From an uncultured Opitutaceae bacterium (GTDB lineage: Bacteria > Verrucomicrobiota > Verrucomicrobiia > Opitutales > Opitutaceae), in contig CAITBM010000008.1 in NCBI GenBank assembly GCA_903890485.1, forward strand, positions 1-64,000: a stretch of 64,000 nt of DNA, read 5' to 3'. This document shows, piece by piece, positions 52,321 through 60,765 of this stretch (the stretch's first letter is position 1; each line of letters opens with the position of its first letter). The notes under the pieces are model-generated. The model worked only from the letters and a program-made list of their open reading frames with translations, was not told the origin of the DNA and searched no databases. Both the position numbers and the translations under genes were made by a program.

Positions 52321-53364
52321 CTAGCCGGCGACGGGCGCGTGCCTGAGCGACCACACCTGGCGGGCCTGGCTGATCGTTTCCGCGAGAACCTGGGGAGTGA
52401 GCGCCTGCTTCGGGTCGTCCCCGATTCCGTGGCTGGGGTCGACGTGGGCCTCGATACAGAGGCCATCGGCGCCGTAGGCGACGGCGGCGAGGGCGCACGC
52501 CGGAACATAGGAGGCCTTCCCAACCGAGTGCGAAGGATCGACGACGACAGGAGCCCAGGTTTTCTCCTTGAGGAGCGGGGTGATGCTCTCGTCGGGGTGG
52601 TTTCGGTAGCCGTCAAGGGTCGGCGACGTGCCGCGCGGGCAAAGCAGGACGTTGGGGTTGCCAAACGCCGCGATGTACTCGGCCGCCGAAATGAACTCGC
52701 TCAGCGTCCCCATGTGGATGCTGCGTTTGAGGAGGACCACCGTGTCGCGCTTGGCGACCGCCCTGCCGATGGAGCGGAGCAGGGAGTAGTTGAGCGCATT
52801 GCGGGCGCCGACCTGGAGCATGTGAACGCCGGCATCGAGCGCCGTGCGCAGCTGCTCCTCGTCCATCACCTCGGCGTCCACCGGGAGGCCCGTCCTGCGG
52901 GACGCCTCCATCAGGATCTCGATCGACTTGCTGTCGCCCTGGAACGTGTAGGGATTGGTTCTCGGCTTCCACACGCCGCCCCTGAGGACGTGGGCCCCGG
53001 CCTCTTTCACCGCCTGCGCCGTCTCGAGAAAATAGTTGGGGTTCTTAGGGTCGATCGTGCATTGCCCGGCAATGATCAGTAGTTCCTCCCCGAGGGTGAT
53101 CCCTCCCAGCTTGATCCGGTGGGTGGCCAGGTCGCTCCGGCGGTCCATCAGCTTGAAGGGCGACTGGATCCGGTCGATCCGCTCAACGTAGGTAAGCCCC
53201 TCCAAGCGGTTGATCATCAACTCATCCCGCTCGTCGCCCACGATCGCGTAGATCGTGCGCACCGCTCCAACAATCGGTTGGATGGAGCACCCGAACTCGC
53301 GGACAATCTCGGTGATCTCGGCGACTTGTTCGGGATTCAGCCGGTTAGACTTGGGCAGGATCAT
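52321..53364 (-). CDS. 3-deoxy-7-phosphoheptulonate (DAHP) synthase
   Basis: 347 residues, AroF type with an N-terminal ferredoxin-like regulatory domain (residues 1-75, EQVAEITEIVREFGCSIQPIVG) and a KDO8P-synthase-like barrel. Motifs: IAGQCTIDPKNPNYF, VLRGGVWKPRTNPYTFQG, LLKRSIHMGTLSEFISAAEYI, CPRGTSPTLDGYRNHPDE, and VVDPSHSVGKASYVPA. Makes DAHP from PEP and erythrose-4-P, opening aromatic amino-acid synthesis. The regulatory domain suggests feedback or allosteric control. Confidence 0.95.
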   Translation of the reverse strand: MILPKSNRLNPEQVAEITEIVREFGCSIQPIVGAVRTIYAIVGDERDELMINRLEGLTYVERIDRIQSPFKLMDRRSDLATHRIKLGGITLGEELLIIAGQCTIDPKNPNYFLETAQAVKEAGAHVLRGGVWKPRTNPYTFQGDSKSIEILMEASRRTGLPVDAEVMDEEQLRTALDAGVHMLQVGARNALNYSLLRSIGRAVAKRDTVVLLKRSIHMGTLSEFISAAEYIAAFGNPNVLLCPRGTSPTLDGYRNHPDESITPLLKEKTWAPVVVDPSHSVGKASYVPACALAAVAYGADGLCIEAHVDPSHGIGDDPKQALTPQVLAETISQARQVWSLRHAPVAG

Positions 53365-53432
53365 GGGTCAAAAGGGTGCGTGGAGAGGAACGGACATCGT
53401 GCCAAATCCCACCCCGACCGTCCATTCCGAAC

Positions 53433-54194
53433 TCACCCGAGCTGCTCAAATTCCTGGGGAAGCGGGGCCTCTGCCGAGAATGCGTGCGTTGCGCCTGCGA
53501 AGGCGTAGTCGAAGGAGAGGGACAGGGAGTGAAGGAACATCCGCTTAAGTCCGGACGCCTTTGCAAACTCTCGGTTCGCGGAAAAATTCCCGTAGGTTCG
53601 GTCCCCGACGATCGGGAGCCCCCTCTTGGCGCACTGTACGCGAAGCTGGTGGCTGCGGCCAGTCTGCGGCTCGAGCTTCACGAGCGACACGCGCAGGGGC
53701 CCCGCTCCCGGCCTAAGGAGCGTCATCCGGCTCTCCGCCGGGAGATCGCCGCCGCCCGCGGCCGTCCGGATGAACCCGCCGGACTTCTGAACCCTGAGCA
53801 CATCCTTCCACGTGTCCTTAGGCTTCCGGGGCACGCCAAAGACGAGGGCCTCATAGGCCTTCCGGACCTGCCTGCGCTGGAACTGGGACCGGACCTCCCG
53901 GGCGAGGGCCCCGTCCGTCGCGGCCAGGATCAGGCCCGAGGTAGCGGAATCCAGGCGGTTGATCAGCCACAACCTATGAGTTCCCACGCCCGGCGCCTGC
54001 CACTCGAAGCACTCGGCATCCTTGTCGTAAGCGGCGCGGAGCAAGGACCGGGACTCGTCCTTGGGTTCGTTAGGATGGGAGAGGACGCCCTCGGGCTTGT
54101 CCAAAGCGACGAGCCCGTTCGGGTCCAAAGCCACCCTCTTGACCCCGGCGCCAAACGGAACGTTCGCCCAGAAGGCTTCGTCGCCCGGATTCAC
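53433..54194 (-). CDS. RluA-family pseudouridine synthase
   Basis: 253 residues from GTG 54194. VALDKPEGVLSHPNE opens the domain, LWLINRLDSATSGLILAATD holds the catalytic Asp (RLD), and LEPQTGRSHQLRVQCAKRGLPIVGD is the family's C-terminal block. It isomerises uridine in rRNA or tRNA; the target is unknown. The first 20 residues lack an S4 domain. It overlaps the TonB-like gene by four bases, an unusual pairing. Confidence 0.9.
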   Translation of the reverse strand: MNPGDEAFWANVPFGAGVKRVALDPNGLVALDKPEGVLSHPNEPKDESRSLLRAAYDKDAECFEWQAPGVGTHRLWLINRLDSATSGLILAATDGALAREVRSQFQRRQVRKAYEALVFGVPRKPKDTWKDVLRVQKSGGFIRTAAGGGDLPAESRMTLLRPGAGPLRVSLVKLEPQTGRSHQLRVQCAKRGLPIVGDRTYGNFSANREFAKASGLKRMFLHSLSLSFDYAFAGATHAFSAEAPLPQEFEQLG

Positions 54195-55297
54195 TCGTAG
54201 TAAAACCTAAACGTGAGTTCCTGGGAGTTGCCCAGAACGGCGATCATGTCGTCGGTCCACTCGCCGTAGGGCGCCGTCAAGGTGATGGCCGAAATGCTGC
54301 TCTGCTTGCCCTGCTCGCTCGACGTGCTTTCGACGTCGAGGATCTCGGTGATCTTACCATGGAGGTCCATGGTGAATTTGACCGTCACATAGCTCCCCGA
54401 CGGGGGATAGGTCCGGCTCTCGATCAAGATTCGATCCCATTGTATCTGGATCGCCTCCATCATCTTGTGAAGATAGGCCCCGTAGTTGCTCCATTTCGCG
54501 CTGTACGCGACCGGACCGATGTTGCTGGTCCCAAACTGATTGTCCTCGAAGACCGCCGGCCGCGTGTGGGTGTTCTCGAGCACGGGGCGGGCCCTCGGCT
54601 TCCTCGGGTCGATCGCGGGCACCAGGGTCTGCGCCCCTTCGACCAGCGGGGCGTCCTTGGCCCCCTCGACCTTGTTGGGCATCGGTTTCGACACATCGGG
54701 CACCTTCCCCAGGTTGCTGCCAAAGCCATCGTTGCCGTCCTTCATCTTGTCGAAACCGGCGAGCGGGTCCTGGGCCTGCTTGGGCGCCATCTCGGTCTTC
54801 GCCGTTGTGGTCACCGTGGGGGCCGCGGGAAGGGACTCCTCGGGCTTGGTCAACCGGCCGTTCACGGTCTGGTTCGACTCGATATCCTTTTTCCCGTCGA
54901 GCTTCGGCTTGTCGTTGTGCTGGTCGAGCTGGGGTTTCTCCTGCGCGAGCACCTGGTTCTTGGAGCTGAAATTGTTGGTGTTGTCGGGAACCTTGTCCGG
55001 GGCGTCGGGATTGGCCTCGATGTACTTGTTGGGAACCGGCGGCTTGAGCGCCGGGTTCACGAACTCGTCCGGGGCGATCTCAATGTTGAACTGGCGTGGG
55101 ATCGCCTGCTTGCGGGCGACCGGGCGGATCACGTCGCTTCGAAGCAGGTACGGCGCAATTAGGAACAGCAGGAGATGGACGATCAGCACCGCCATCAGGC
55201 CGATGCCCACGGACCTCGACTCGGGATCCTCGCGCACGCGGGCCACAAATCGCCTCAGGGCGGCGGCGGGGGTTGTGGCGGTGAGCGTGTGGGTCAT
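54191..55297 (-). CDS. TonB/TolA-like periplasmic energy transducer
   Basis: 368 residues. A cytoplasmic N-terminus is followed by a membrane span at about 30-50 (IGLMAVLIVHLLLFLIAPYLL). A long Pro/Lys/Asn/Asp-rich periplasmic linker covers 60-250 (KPPVPNKYIEANPDAPDKVPD). The C-terminal domain at 265-368 has YLHKMMEAIQIQWDRILIE and FTMDLHGKITEILDVESTSS, as in TonB/TolA C-domains. Probably transmits proton motive force to outer-membrane receptors. No exbBD is near. Confidence 0.78.
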   Translation of the reverse strand: MTHTLTATTPAAALRRFVARVREDPESRSVGIGLMAVLIVHLLLFLIAPYLLRSDVIRPVARKQAIPRQFNIEIAPDEFVNPALKPPVPNKYIEANPDAPDKVPDNTNNFSSKNQVLAQEKPQLDQHNDKPKLDGKKDIESNQTVNGRLTKPEESLPAAPTVTTTAKTEMAPKQAQDPLAGFDKMKDGNDGFGSNLGKVPDVSKPMPNKVEGAKDAPLVEGAQTLVPAIDPRKPRARPVLENTHTRPAVFEDNQFGTSNIGPVAYSAKWSNYGAYLHKMMEAIQIQWDRILIESRTYPPSGSYVTVKFTMDLHGKITEILDVESTSSEQGKQSSISAITLTAPYGEWTDDMIAVLGNSQELTFRFYYE

Positions 55298-55323
55298 CTA
55301 GCGGCTAGGGAAAGGGACCAGAG

Positions 55324-55905
55324 TTAGCCCTGTAGGACGTCCTGGGTCAAAATTTGTTTCGTGGCTTCCATGGGCAGACCCATAATATTTGAAAACGAGC
55401 CTTTGAAGCCCGCGATGATCAGGTCGGTCTGCTCTTGGATCGAGTAGGCCCCGGCTTTATCTAGCGTGTTCACCCGGGTGATATAATCCTCTATCACAGC
55501 ATCCCCGAAGGGTTTAAACTCAACCAGGCTCGAGACCCCGGTGTCGATTTTCAGCCCCCGGGCGGCGTGCCGCACCGCCACACCGGTGAAGACCGTGTGC
55601 TCCCGCCCCGACAACCGGCGGAGGATCGCCCGGGCCTCGTTTAGGTCTCTGGGCTTGTTGATCGCTTCGCCGTCCAAAAAGACCGTGGTGTCAGCTCCCA
55701 GGACCACGCAATCGGGATGGCGCCCTGCGACCCAATCGGCCTTCAGGGCTGCGTTGTGGGCCACCATCACCCGGGGGTCCGTTGCAGGGTCCTCGTGCTC
55801 CACGACATCGGCGACCACGACGTCAAAGTCCATGCCCAGCTGGGCGAGAAGCTCCCGGCGGCGGGGTGAGGCTGAAGCGAGGATCAGGCGGTGCGGTGTG
55901 GGCAT
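55324..55905 (-). CDS. maf: Maf-like nucleotide pyrophosphatase
   Basis: 193 residues. LILASASPRRRELLAQLG opens the fold (SxSPRR). Then LGADTTVFLDGEAINKP, LSGREHTVFTGVAV, and a closing DKAGAYSIQEQ (AGAY) and GSFSNIMGLPMEA motif. Hydrolyses non-canonical or dTTP/UTP-type nucleotides, or acts in septum regulation. Expressed from the minus strand opposite nadE. Confidence 0.95.
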   Translation of the reverse strand: MPTPHRLILASASPRRRELLAQLGMDFDVVVADVVEHEDPATDPRVMVAHNAALKADWVAGRHPDCVVLGADTTVFLDGEAINKPRDLNEARAILRRLSGREHTVFTGVAVRHAARGLKIDTGVSSLVEFKPFGDAVIEDYITRVNTLDKAGAYSIQEQTDLIIAGFKGSFSNIMGLPMEATKQILTQDVLQG

Positions 55906-55988
55906 CCGTGAATTAGTTGATGGCCGTCAGCCGAATATGTTGAAAGAAAACCGATTAGAGTCCATCTTGACCCCTTACATTTAAACGC

Positions 55989-57656
55989 ATGCGCCTTGGG
56001 CTGGCACAAATCAATACCACCGTGGGCGACCTGGCGGGCAACCGCAGGCGCATCCTAGACGCCTATTCGGCGCTCGTGGCCCGCGGGGCTGAGCTGGTGG
56101 TCTTCCCCGAGCTCGTGACCTGCGGCTATCCCCCAAGGGACTTGCTTTTCAAGCGCCACTTTGTTGCGGATGTCGAGGCATCGATGAGGGAGATCGCCTC
56201 CGGGATCGGCGACGTTCCCGCGCTCGTGGGAACCGTGGAGACCAACACGTCGGGGACCGGGCGGCCGTTTTTCAACAGCGCCGTGTTCTGCCTCGGTGGA
56301 ACGATCCAGTCGGTGGCCCGCAAGTGCCTGCTGCCCACCTACGACGTCTTCGACGAGGACCGCTATTTCGAACCAGCGGCGCAGACCACCGTGATCGTTC
56401 ACCAGGGGATCCGCATCGGGGTGACCATTTGCGAGGACATCTGGACGCACCCGATGATCAGCACGCGCCGGCTCTACAATGGCCTCGAGCCGCTCAAGCA
56501 GCTCGCCACCCAGAAGTGCGACCTGATGGTCAACCTCTCGGCGAGCCCCTGGAACCACGGCAAGTCGGGCGTTCGCCAGACGCTCGTCACCGACGCGGCC
56601 CGCGCGCTCGGCTGCCCGGTGGCTTACGTGAACGCCGTGGGCGGGAACGACGAGCTGATCTTTGACGGCCGCTCCCTGGTGAGCGACCCTTCCGGGAGCG
56701 TTGTGGCGGGTCTGGCGGCGTTCGCCGAGGACCTGGGGATCGCGGAGACCAACGCGGGGCCGCTGGGCGCCGTGCTCTCGCCCTCGTTTGAGCAGCCCGA
56801 CATGGCGGATATCCATGCGGCGCTCACCCTCGGCCTCAGGGACTACGCCCACAAGGTGGGATTCAAGACCGCCCTGGTCGCGCTTTCCGGGGGCATCGAC
56901 TCCGCCGTGGTGGGCGCGATCGCCGTGGCCGCCTTCGGACGGGAGAATGTGATCGGCGTCTCCCTTCCCTCGGAGATATCCTCCCAGCACTCGCGCGACG
57001 ATGCCTTCCTCCTCGCGAAAAACCTGGGCATCCGGATCGAGACGATCGGGATCGCCGACGTCGTCGCCCGGACCGAGGCCGCGCTCGCGCCCGTGTTCAA
57101 GGGCAGGGCCCGCGATGTCACCGAGGAGAACATCCAGGCCCGCGTGCGCGGGGTCATCATGATGGCGCTCTCCAACAAGTTCGGGGCCCTGCTGCTCACG
57201 ACCGGCAACAAGAGCGAGATGGCCGTGGGCTACTGTACCCTCTACGGCGACATGTGCGGAGGGCTGGCGGTGATCTCCGACGTCTTCAAGACGCAGGTCT
57301 ACGCCCTCTCCAACTGGATCAACGCCGACGCAAGGCGGTCCGGCCGGACCCCGCCGATCCCGCAGTCGAGCATCGACAAGCTTCCAAGCGCCGAGCTCCG
57401 GCCCAACCAGACGGACCAGGACAGCCTTCCGCCCTATGACCTCCTGGACGCGATCCTGAAAGGCTACGTCGAGGAGGGCCTCTCGCGCCGCGACCTGGTC
57501 GCGCAGGGTTTCTCGGAGTCGGTTGTCAACGACATCGTCCGCAAGGTGGACTTGAACGAGTACAAGCGTAAGCAGGCGGCGCCGGGACTCAAAATCACCC
57601 CCCTAGCCTTCGGCGTTGGCCGGAGGATACCAATCGTGCAGAAATACGTGAATTGA
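55989..57656 (+). CDS. nadE: Glutamine-dependent NAD synthase
   Basis: 555 residues. The N-terminal nitrilase-like glutaminase covers about 1-260: [31 protein letters not shown] (Glu), [17 protein letters not shown] (Lys) and GVTICEDIW (Cys). The synthetase domain starts near 275 with [19 protein letters not shown] (P-loop), [10 protein letters not shown] and [21 protein letters not shown]. Makes NAD from nicotinate adenine dinucleotide. Its TGA overlaps the hemL ATG. Confidence 0.97.
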   Translation: MRLGLAQINTTVGDLAGNRRRILDAYSALVARGAELVVFPELVTCGYPPRDLLFKRHFVADVEASMREIASGIGDVPALVGTVETNTSGTGRPFFNSAVFCLGGTIQSVARKCLLPTYDVFDEDRYFEPAAQTTVIVHQGIRIGVTICEDIWTHPMISTRRLYNGLEPLKQLATQKCDLMVNLSASPWNHGKSGVRQTLVTDAARALGCPVAYVNAVGGNDELIFDGRSLVSDPSGSVVAGLAAFAEDLGIAETNAGPLGAVLSPSFEQPDMADIHAALTLGLRDYAHKVGFKTALVALSGGIDSAVVGAIAVAAFGRENVIGVSLPSEISSQHSRDDAFLLAKNLGIRIETIGIADVVARTEAALAPVFKGRARDVTEENIQARVRGVIMMALSNKFGALLLTTGNKSEMAVGYCTLYGDMCGGLAVISDVFKTQVYALSNWINADARRSGRTPPIPQSSIDKLPSAELRPNQTDQDSLPPYDLLDAILKGYVEEGLSRRDLVAQGFSESVVNDIVRKVDLNEYKRKQAAPGLKITPLAFGVGRRIPIVQKYVN

Positions 57657-58933
57657 TGGACCTCTCCAACGAACTCTTCGCCCGCGCGCTCAAACTGATC
57701 CCCGGCGGCGTGAACTCGCCCGTGCGGGCCTTCAGGTCGGTCGGCGGATCCCCGTTCTTCGTCAAGTCGGCGCACGGGGCCACGCTCGTCACGGCCGACG
57801 ACCGAGAGCTGATCGATTTTGTCTGCACGTGGGGGCCGGCGATCCACGGCCACAACCCCCCCGTGATCAAGGCGGCGATCGCCGCCGCCCTGGAGGAGGG
57901 CACGAGCTTCGGAACGCCCAATCCCTACGAGGTGAGGATGGCGGAGCTGATCCACGCGCTCGTTCCCTCGATCAAGAAGGTGCGCATGTGCAACAGCGGC
58001 ACCGAGGCAACGATGTCGGCCATCCGTCTGGCCCGAGGGTTCACCCGGCGCGACAAGATCATCAAGTTTGCCGGCTGCTACCACGGGCACTCGGACTCGC
58101 TCCTTGTGAAGGCGGGCTCCGGGGCGCTCACCCACGGAAACCCGGATAGCGCCGGGATCCCCGCGTCTTTCGCGAGGGAGACCGTGGTCCTTCCGTACAA
58201 CGACCCGGGGGCCATCGACAGGGCCTTCGCCGCAAACCCGGGGGCGATCGCGGCGGTGATCGTGGAGCCCTACCCGGCGAACGTGGGCCTGATCCTGCCT
58301 TTGTCCGGCTACCTTGCCCATTTGAGGAAGGCCTGTTCGGCCAACGGAGCCCTCCTGATTTTCGACGAGGTGATGACGGGCTTCCGCCTGGCGCGGGGTG
58401 GCGTCCAGGAGATCGAGGGGATCGTCCCGGACCTCACCGCGCTCGGGAAGATCATCGGCGGCGGACTCCCCGTGGGCGCCTTTGGTGGACGGGCCGAAGT
58501 CATGGACCAGCTTGCACCGGTAGGTCCCGTGTACCAGGCGGGCACGCTGAGTGGCAATCCGCTCGCCATGGCAGCCGGCATCGCGGCTCTCGAGCTTCTC
58601 GACCGGAACAACCCCTACCCTGCGCTGGACGCGCTCGGCAGGAAGGTGCGCGACGCCCTGAGGGCCGCCTGCAAGTCGAAGGGACTTGCAGCCCAGGTTC
58701 CCCAGACGGGATCGATGTTCAGCATCTTTTTCACGGACAGGGAGGTCCACAACTACGAGGACGCCCTGACCGGGGACGCGAAGATGTTCGGACGGTTCTT
58801 CCATGGCTGTCTTGAGCGGGGGGTGTACCTGCCCCCGAGCGCCTATGAGACCGCCTTCATCAGCACGGCCCACGAAGGCGCCGCGATCGACCGCGCCTGC
58901 GAGGTAATGGATTCGGTGATCAGGGGCCTTTGA
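57656..58933 (+). CDS. hemL: Glutamate-1-semialdehyde 2,1-aminomutase
   Basis: 425 residues, PLP enzyme for 5-aminolevulinate by the C5 route. [17 protein letters not shown] starts the family signature, [18 protein letters not shown] binds PLP phosphate, [12 protein letters not shown] has the Asp, and the Schiff-base Lys is in [19 protein letters not shown] near residue 265. Coupled to nadE. Together with hemW it shows heme synthesis. Confidence 0.97.
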   Translation: MDLSNELFARALKLIPGGVNSPVRAFRSVGGSPFFVKSAHGATLVTADDRELIDFVCTWGPAIHGHNPPVIKAAIAAALEEGTSFGTPNPYEVRMAELIHALVPSIKKVRMCNSGTEATMSAIRLARGFTRRDKIIKFAGCYHGHSDSLLVKAGSGALTHGNPDSAGIPASFARETVVLPYNDPGAIDRAFAANPGAIAAVIVEPYPANVGLILPLSGYLAHLRKACSANGALLIFDEVMTGFRLARGGVQEIEGIVPDLTALGKIIGGGLPVGAFGGRAEVMDQLAPVGPVYQAGTLSGNPLAMAAGIAALELLDRNNPYPALDALGRKVRDALRAACKSKGLAAQVPQTGSMFSIFFTDREVHNYEDALTGDAKMFGRFFHGCLERGVYLPPSAYETAFISTAHEGAAIDRACEVMDSVIRGL

Positions 58934-58954
58934 GGCCTCGCAAGACGCAGCGCA

Positions 58955-60739
58955 ATGCGTAGGCTCCATTCCCTACTGATGGGCCGAATTCTCCTGATCC
59001 TCCTCGCTGCCGCCTGCACCGCGCTGGGTTCCCGGGCGCAGCCCGTGAGCCCGGGCATCATGACCCTTGCCGAGGTTAGGCCGGGCCAGGTGGGCCAGGT
59101 TTGGACCGTGTTTCAGGGGACCAAGCCCGAGCCGTTCGCGGTCGAGGTGACCGGGGTCGTCCTCAACGCTCTGGGCCCGGGAAAATCGATCATCTTGTGC
59201 AAGCTCACGGACCCGCGCGTCCAGCAGATGGGAGCCGTGGCGGGGATGAGCGGAAGCCCCCTCTATATCGACGGCAAATTTGCCGGCGCACTGAGCTACC
59301 AGATGCAGCGCTTTGAGACGGTGCGCTACGCGGGATTCACCCCTGCCATGGACATGGGGGAAGTCGCTGACCGGGTAGTGTCCAACCGCCAGGCACCCAC
59401 CGCCCAGGCGCAAGAGCCCGCACCGGCCGGCGTCGCAGATTCCACGGACACGTCGTTCCGGGCGATGAAGCCTGTGTTCGCCCTGGGCGGGGTCTCCCCG
59501 CTCACCGCATCGATCATGGCCCCTCGATTCGAGAGCCTGGGGCTCGGCATTGTCCCTCTGGCGGGGAGCAGCCCGGGCTCCGCAGCCGCCCCGGGCGCGG
59601 CAACCCCGACGCTCATCCCGGGGGACGCGGTGTCGGTGGCCCTCACAACCGGAGACATCACGCTCGCCGGGACCGGCACGGTGTCCCGGGTGGACGGAAG
59701 CCGCGTGGTTGCATTCGGTCACCCCATGCTCGGGCTCGGGGACGTGCAGTTGCCGATGTGCTCGGCCGAAGTGGTCGCGATCCTGCCCTCCACCATGGAA
59801 TCCTTCAAGGTGGCCAATATAGGGCCGGTAATCGGCTGCATCAGCCAGGATCGGCTGTCTGCGGTATCGGGCCTGCTGGGTCCGGGCCCCGAAATGACCG
59901 ACGTGGAGGTGGTGTCCGGCAAGCAGGGGACGCCGCTGCGCACCCTGCATTTCCAGGTGATCAAGGAGAAGCACATCGCCCCCATGATCATGCTCACGGG
60001 CGTCGTCGAGGCCGTGTTCGGCTCCAACGACGCCGAGTCGAGCGAGGGATTCCGGATTCTGAGCACCGTCAACTTCTCTCCGTCGCAGCAGATCACGCGC
60101 GAGTCCGTCTACACCGGCCAGCAGGGTTTCGTCCAGGGCCTGGTGGATTTCCTCGGCAATCTCTCCGGGGAGATCGAGAACCCGTTCGAGAAGGCCATGC
60201 CCACCTCGGTCGTGTTCCGCGTCGAGCCCCTTGACGCAAATCCCTCGGTAAGCATCGAGCGACTCGACGTCTCTCGGTCCACGGTGCGGGCCGGCGACTC
60301 GTTCGATATCACCCTTGGGTGGCGCAATTACCAGGGCTCGGAGGCGACGAGCACCCTTTCCGTCCCGGTCGACCCGTCCTGGGCCGGCAAGACCCTGGAG
60401 GTCATTGTCATGCCGGGTCGCGTGCTCGATGAGCTTACGGGACATGGCCGGATGTTTCGTCCCGGCCAGCTGCGGAGCTTCGGCGCCTACCTGGACGCCA
60501 TGAAGCTCACGAGACCCGACGACGGCCTGTGCATCGCGGTCGTCGAGAAGTCATCCCTGTTCTTCGACCAGGCTGCCTCCACGCCCGAGGCTCCCGCCTC
60601 GATTGAGCGCATTGCGGGGGCCTCCGACTCTGCCCGTTACCAGCGGCACGAAGCCTTGATCCCGCTCTGGGAGGCCCATGTCCTGGACGGAAAGGTGTCC
60701 TTCACGGACCTCCACCGCACCGTCCGCGTGGTCGAGTAG
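58955..60739 (+). CDS. SpoIVB-type (S55) serine peptidase-like secreted protein
   Basis: 594 residues with a signal peptide (about 1-28). The S55 signature is split: VAGMSGSPLYIDGKFAGALSY (near 92, the GMSGSP catalytic Ser region) and VAFGHPMLGLGDVQLP (near 248, the His). An Ala/Pro insert lies at 148-165. The C-terminal 200 residues are beta-rich (VRAGDSFDITLGWRNYQG). SpoIVB is a sporulation protease in Firmicutes; here it must have another role. Next to a propeller-like secreted protein 26 bases on. Confidence 0.8.
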   Translation: MRRLHSLLMGRILLILLAAACTALGSRAQPVSPGIMTLAEVRPGQVGQVWTVFQGTKPEPFAVEVTGVVLNALGPGKSIILCKLTDPRVQQMGAVAGMSGSPLYIDGKFAGALSYQMQRFETVRYAGFTPAMDMGEVADRVVSNRQAPTAQAQEPAPAGVADSTDTSFRAMKPVFALGGVSPLTASIMAPRFESLGLGIVPLAGSSPGSAAAPGAATPTLIPGDAVSVALTTGDITLAGTGTVSRVDGSRVVAFGHPMLGLGDVQLPMCSAEVVAILPSTMESFKVANIGPVIGCISQDRLSAVSGLLGPGPEMTDVEVVSGKQGTPLRTLHFQVIKEKHIAPMIMLTGVVEAVFGSNDAESSEGFRILSTVNFSPSQQITRESVYTGQQGFVQGLVDFLGNLSGEIENPFEKAMPTSVVFRVEPLDANPSVSIERLDVSRSTVRAGDSFDITLGWRNYQGSEATSTLSVPVDPSWAGKTLEVIVMPGRVLDELTGHGRMFRPGQLRSFGAYLDAMKLTRPDDGLCIAVVEKSSLFFDQAASTPEAPASIERIAGASDSARYQRHEALIPLWEAHVLDGKVSFTDLHRTVRVVE

Positions 60740-60765
60740 AGAAACGCGCCAACCAAATAATCTCC

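Noticed and set aside
57464-60445. Long antisense frames opposite hemL and the S55 gene
   Set aside because: Same reason: mirrored GC-rich codons, no motifs, while the plus strand is certain.
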